Below, one piece after another: positions 6,501 through 8,874 of a stretch of DNA of 8,874 nt. The stretch spans positions 1 through 8,874 of the forward strand of contig JAGLBU010000076.1 in the NCBI GenBank assembly GCA_023146575.1, read 5' to 3'. The stretch's first letter is position 1. Each line of letters opens with the position of its first letter. The DNA comes from Methylococcales bacterium (GTDB lineage: Bacteria > Pseudomonadota > Gammaproteobacteria > Methylococcales > Methylomonadaceae). The notes under the pieces were generated by a model. That model ran no database searches and was not told the DNA's origin. It saw only the letters and a list, made by a program, of their open reading frames with translations. The position numbers and the translations under genes are program-made.

Positions 6501-7193
6501 TTAAAATTCATTTGTTTTTAAGCTAAATAATAAAAAATTAAGACTAAAGGCAATCAGTAATAATAAAAGCCCTAATGCTAGTCCACGCTCAAAATCACCT
6601 TTGCTGGTTTCTAAGGCAATGGCGGTAGTTATGGTGCGAGTTGCGCCTTGAATATTACCACCGAGCATCATTGCAGCACCCACTTCACCAATCGCACGTC
6701 CAAAACCTGTGGTGACTGCCGCCAAAATACTAAAGCGCAATTCGCTTAAGAGTGGTATGAATTGTTGATAGGGTTTTGCACCTAATATTTTTAAGGTTTC
6801 GAGTAACCGTTTATCGCTTGATTCCACTGCCACACGAGTTAAATTCATGATAATAGGGGTGATTAAAAAAGCTTCGCCAATCATTACAGCCGTTTCAGTG
6901 TACAGTAATCCCCAATCCCCTAATACACCTCGTCGACTAAAAAGCCCGTAAAAAATCAAGCCGATCATCACCGTTGGCATTGCCATTAAGGTATTTAAAA
7001 AATGCTGTAATAATCGTTTGCCTATAAAATGATTAATCGCGATTAAAATCCCTAAAAAAACACCAATTAAGCTGGCAAAAAAAGTCGCAATAAAAGAAAT
7101 TTTTAACGAGGTGAGGACAATTTGATAAATTTGGTCGTCAAATTGAATAATAAGCTGTAACGCGTTAAGCAAAGCCTCTTGAAAATAACCCAT
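6501..7193 (-). CDS. tupB: Tungstate-type ABC transporter permease TupB
   Basis: This is the membrane subunit of an oxyanion ABC importer, most like the tungstate permease TupB. It is about 230 residues with five or six hydrophobic helices. A permease-ATPase contact loop is visible as E-T-L-K-I-L-G-A-K-P-Y-Q-Q-F-I-P-L-L. The stretch G-F-G-R-A-I-G-E-V-G-A-A-M-M-L-G-G-N-I is typical of TupB and WtpB permeases. The ATG at 7191-7193 is preferred, since it aligns with the usual family N-terminus. An upstream in-frame TTG at 7224-7226 would add 11 residues and overlap plsY by 20 bases, and has no ribosome site. The gap to plsY is 13 bases, so the two are probably co-transcribed. The binding protein TupA and ATPase TupC are not in this window, so the permease is separated from its partners or they lie elsewhere. 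Confidence 0.85.
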   Translation of the reverse strand: MGYFQEALLNALQLIIQFDDQIYQIVLTSLKISFIATFFASLIGVFLGILIAINHFIGKRLLQHFLNTLMAMPTVMIGLIFYGLFSRRGVLGDWGLLYTETAVMIGEAFLITPIIMNLTRVAVESSDKRLLETLKILGAKPYQQFIPLLSELRFSILAAVTTGFGRAIGEVGAAMMLGGNIQGATRTITTAIALETSKGDFERGLALGLLLLLIAFSLNFLLFSLKTNEF

Positions 7194-7206
7194 CTTCTGG
7201 CTAATA

Positions 7207-7779
7207 TTAGCGTTCAGTTCCTTCAAGTAATTTGTGGATATTACTTTGATGGCGGTGTAAAAGTAATAGCGAGGTCAAACTGAAAACAAGGGTTAAATTA
7301 AGATCATTTAAGAAAAAATACACATAAAAGGGTGTTAAAACCGCCGATACCAGTGCTGAAAGCGAGGATATTTTGCTGATTTTATAAATAAATAACCATG
7401 TTGCAAAAATCCCTAAACCTAAAAACACATTAACCCCTAATGCCACACCAAATGAAGTTGCAACGCCTTTTCCCCCTTTAAATTTAAAAAAAACAGGGTA
7501 TAAATGACCGATAAAAGCGGCAAAGACCACGCAGGATAAAATAAGGGAATCAACGCCCCATAGTTTCGCGATTAAAACGGGAATAAGGCCTTTTAAGGCA
7601 TCGCCTGCGAGTGTTATTGCCCCTGCTTTTTTACCACCAATACGAACGACATTGGTCGCACCAGGGTTTCCTGAACCTTCCCCACGCGGGTCGGGTAAGC
7701 CCATTAAATGGCATACGATAATGGCACTGGAAATAGAACCTGTTAAATAGCCAACAGGAATGAGTAACCATTCAAACAT
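7207..7779 (-). CDS. plsY: Acyl-phosphate:glycerol-3-phosphate acyltransferase PlsY
   Basis: PlsY is an inner-membrane enzyme that transfers an acyl group from acyl-phosphate to sn-glycerol-3-phosphate, giving lysophosphatidic acid, the first step of phospholipid synthesis. The 190-residue protein is strongly hydrophobic with several membrane helices. It carries the three conserved cytoplasmic motifs: S-G-N-P-G-A-T-N-V-V-R at residues 36-46, G-H-L-Y-P-V-F-F-K-F-K-G-G-K-G-V-A-T at 91-108, and H-R-H-Q-S-N-I-H-K-L-L-E-G-T-E at 175-189. The start is backed by AGAGGA about six bases upstream. It heads the minus-strand run and is divergent from folB, with 88 bases between their start codons. The plsY/folB divergence is a common gammaproteobacterial arrangement, which supports this as the ancestral folB locus. 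Confidence 0.96.
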   Translation of the reverse strand: MFEWLLIPVGYLTGSISSAIIVCHLMGLPDPRGEGSGNPGATNVVRIGGKKAGAITLAGDALKGLIPVLIAKLWGVDSLILSCVVFAAFIGHLYPVFFKFKGGKGVATSFGVALGVNVFLGLGIFATWLFIYKISKISSLSALVSAVLTPFYVYFFLNDLNLTLVFSLTSLLLLHRHQSNIHKLLEGTER

Positions 7780-7790
7780 AACGAATCCTC

Positions 7791-7820
7791 TTGAAAATAG
7801 GCATCACAAGTCTTTATACT
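7791..7820 (+). promoter_or_regulatory. Sigma-70 promoter for folB-folK
   Basis: TTGAAA (7791-7796) and TATACT (7815-7820) each match their consensus hexamer at five of six positions and are separated by 18 bases. Transcription would start near 7827, giving a leader of about 40 bases before the folB ATG. The element lies in the plsY-folB divergent gap. The duplicated folB-folK copy at 4478-5184 lacks it. Confidence 0.65.
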
Positions 7821-7867
7821 GGATGTTTATTGACGAATTAAACCACTATTCTAACTGGAAACATTCA

Positions 7868-8224
7868 ATGGATATTATCTTTTTAGGCGGGCTTGAAATT
7901 AAAACCATTATTGGGATTTATGATTGGGAACGTGAAACCAAACAAACCGTCGTATTAGACATACAGATGGCATATGATATAACCCCTGCGGCCAAAAGCG
8001 ACGAAATTGTCGATACCTTGGATTATAAAGCCGTTTCCAAACGAATTATTTCCTTTGTTGAAACCAGTAAGTTTTTTTTGGTGGAAAAGTTGATCGAGGA
8101 AATTGCCAATATTATCCGCACAGAATTCAATGTCCCGTGGGTTAAAATTATCTTAAATAAAAAAGGCGCAATACGCGGTGCGAGTGATGTTGGAATTATT
8201 ATTGAACGAGGTGAAAAAAACTAA
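7868..8224 (+). CDS. folB: Dihydroneopterin aldolase FolB
   Basis: FolB converts 7,8-dihydroneopterin to 6-hydroxymethyl-7,8-dihydropterin and glycolaldehyde in folate synthesis. The 118-residue product aligns along its length with E. coli FolB. It begins M-D-I-I-F-L-G-G-L and continues T-I-I-G-I-Y-D-W-E-R (residues 13-22), L-D-Y (51-53), L-V-E-K-L (71-75), N-K-K-G-A-I-R (97-103) and V-G-I-I-I-E-R-G at the end. Tyr53 and Lys98 fall where the E. coli catalytic residues lie. The frame is open further upstream to 7760, but that reach overlaps plsY and the promoter. The ATG at 7868 is the family start and has a GGAA about eight bases before it. Its stop overlaps the folK start (TAATG), so the two enzymes, which act in sequence, are translationally coupled. 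The portion after codon 46 is duplicated at 4965-5184. Confidence 0.96.
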   Translation: MDIIFLGGLEIKTIIGIYDWERETKQTVVLDIQMAYDITPAAKSDEIVDTLDYKAVSKRIISFVETSKFFLVEKLIEEIANIIRTEFNVPWVKIILNKKGAIRGASDVGIIIERGEKN

Positions 8225-8710
8225 TGCCAGTCGGATATATCAGCATAGGCAGTAATATTGATCCTCAAAAAAATATCCCATCAAGCATCATGGCAATGGA
8301 AAAATGTTTTGGTAAACTGATTATGTCAAGTCTTTATGAATCAGAGGCAGTGGGATTTAAAGGGGATATTTTTCACAATGTATTGGTCGGTTTTGAATCT
8401 CAATTAGAGGTGACTGCCATTGCAAAACAATTGCGGGAAATTGAATTAGCGCATGGCCGAACTCGAAATAGTCAGAAATTTTCGGCCAGAACGCTGGATT
8501 TAGATTTAGTATTGTACGGAGATTTAATTTTTCACCAACAAGGTTTACAGATTCCTCGAGATGATATTGAACGTTATGCCTTTGTTTTAGAGCCTTTAGC
8601 GGAAATTACGCCCACATTACAGCATCCAGTTCTCAAAAAAAACTATGCTGATATGTGGGTAGCTTTTGATAAAAGAGATTTAAAACAGCATATTATTGCG
8701 TGGTATTAGG
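8005..8710 (+). repeat. Copy A of the inverted folB(3')-folK duplication (parent copy)
   Basis: These 706 bases match the reverse complement of 4478-5184. This copy sits in an uninterrupted folB-folK pair with its own promoter beside plsY, so it is taken as the parental locus. The repeat starts within folB codon 46 and ends one base after the folK stop, where the sequence shows a short tandem GTATTAG-GTATTAG. The two copies flank 5185-8004 in inverted orientation, giving a substrate for recombinational inversion or gene conversion. Confidence 0.95.
8224..8709 (+). CDS. folK: 2-amino-4-hydroxy-6-hydroxymethyldihydropteridine pyrophosphokinase FolK
   Basis: FolK (HPPK) transfers pyrophosphate from ATP to 6-hydroxymethyl-7,8-dihydropterin, giving the substrate of dihydropteroate synthase. 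The 161-residue length matches E. coli HPPK (159). Visible family features are Y-I-S-I-G-S-N-I at residues 5-12, Y-E-S-E-A-V-G-F near 38-45, F-H-N-V-L-V-G at 50-56 and the signature F-S-A-R-T-L-D-L-D-L, whose Asp92 and Asp94 correspond to the Mg-binding pair. The C-terminus (Y-A-D-M-W-V-A-F-D-K) continues in the normal frame, unlike the second copy at 4519-4965. The ATG overlaps the folB stop, with GAGGTG upstream inside folB serving as a loose ribosome site. This is the copy expected to supply HPPK activity. Confidence 0.95.
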   Translation: MPVGYISIGSNIDPQKNIPSSIMAMEKCFGKLIMSSLYESEAVGFKGDIFHNVLVGFESQLEVTAIAKQLREIELAHGRTRNSQKFSARTLDLDLVLYGDLIFHQQGLQIPRDDIERYAFVLEPLAEITPTLQHPVLKKNYADMWVAFDKRDLKQHIIAWY

Positions 8711-8819
8711 TATTAGAATGTTTATTGTTTCATCTGATAGAGGTGAATGAAGATGGCACCATGACATTTTCAAAAAGTGAATCTCACATATTCAAATAGT
8801 AAATAAAACACATTTATTA
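8710..8819. other. AT-rich gap between folK and a convergent partial gene
   Basis: About 110 bases with no confident gene. After the folK stop the same frame stays open for 29 codons (including V-N-E-D-G-T-M-T-F-S-K-S) to a TAG at about 8797-8799, but it has no start or ribosome site and could be a relic or chance. No hairpin followed by a T-run was found, so how folK transcription ends is not visible. Confidence 0.4.
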
Positions 8820-8874
8820 TCAGTTGGGTTTTGCTTGAGGAACGCGAATATTTTCGACCATTTGTTGAATTTCA
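8820..8874 (-). CDS. C-terminal end of an unidentified minus-strand gene (partial)
   Basis: The minus strand reads open from the window edge to a TGA at 8820-8822 and gives 17 residues, E-I-Q-Q-M-V-E-N-I-R-V-P-Q-A-K-P-N. A helix ending in an I-R-V-P tail resembles the C-termini of MoxR-type AAA ATPases, but 17 residues are too few to assign a family. The gene would converge on folK. That it is a real coding end is inferred from the open frame and residue pattern only. Confidence 0.4.
   Translation of the reverse strand, partial: EIQQMVENIRVPQAKPN

Noticed and set aside
7194..7226. TTG start adding 11 residues to TupB
   Set aside because: It has no ribosome site and overlaps plsY, and the added residues do not fit the family N-terminus; the ATG at 7193 does.
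7760..7867. Upstream extension of folB to an ATG at 7760
   Set aside because: It overlaps the plsY start and the predicted folB promoter; FolB proteins begin at the M-D-I-I-F encoded from 7868.
1..8874. CRISPR array, tRNA, rRNA, toxin-antitoxin or defence genes
   Set aside because: No regularly spaced repeats, cloverleaf-like sequence or matching protein signatures were seen.

Overview
The window looks like a piece of a low-GC gammaproteobacterial chromosome. The rsmI/lpoA pair, darP, plsY next to folB, and a folB-folK overlap are all gammaproteobacterial housekeeping features. The AT-rich composition, an exosortase-associated TIGR04073-type protein and an ISKra4-type transposase relic would fit a Methylococcales-like methanotroph, but that placement is inference and no 16S or methane-oxidation gene is present to test it.

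Layout. 1-810 (+) is the 3' part of a carboxy-terminal processing protease (S41), which converges on rsmI (858-1709, -) across a shared hairpin terminator. rsmI is divergent from lpoA (1747-3525, +), with only 37 bases between them. After the lpoA terminator a short AT-rich gap leads to a two-gene unit (3711-4495, +): a two-helix membrane protein and a secreted TIGR04073-family protein. 4478-5184 is an inverted second copy of the folB 3' part plus folK. It abuts a 5'-truncated ISKra4-type transposase remnant (about 5182-5631). The minus strand then carries a compact run read from right to left: plsY (7779-7207), tupB (7193-6501), a small membrane protein (6452-6264) and darP (6260-5727). Divergent from plsY is the intact folB-folK pair (7868-8709, +) behind a good sigma-70 promoter. 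The window closes with the last codons of a minus-strand gene.

The most notable feature is the roughly 0.7 kb inverted duplication: 8005-8710 matches the reverse complement of 4478-5184 at about 96% identity by hand count. One breakpoint cuts folB at codon 46/47. The other lies exactly at the folK stop and supplies the last five codons and the stop of the TIGR04073-type gene. The extra folK has a one-base insertion near its 3' end. Differences between the copies are very uneven: one block is identical over 144 bases, and another has about 12 changes in 51 bases. This suggests gene conversion. The repeats flank 2.8 kb holding darP, the small membrane gene, tupB, plsY and the 5' part of folB, so homologous recombination could invert it and swap the intact folK for the altered one.

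Functionally the genes cover envelope maintenance (CtpA, LpoA), ribosome assembly and modification (RsmI, DarP), phospholipid synthesis (PlsY), folate synthesis (FolB, FolK) and oxyanion uptake (TupB). I saw no CRISPR array, tRNA, rRNA, toxin-antitoxin pair or recognisable defence system.
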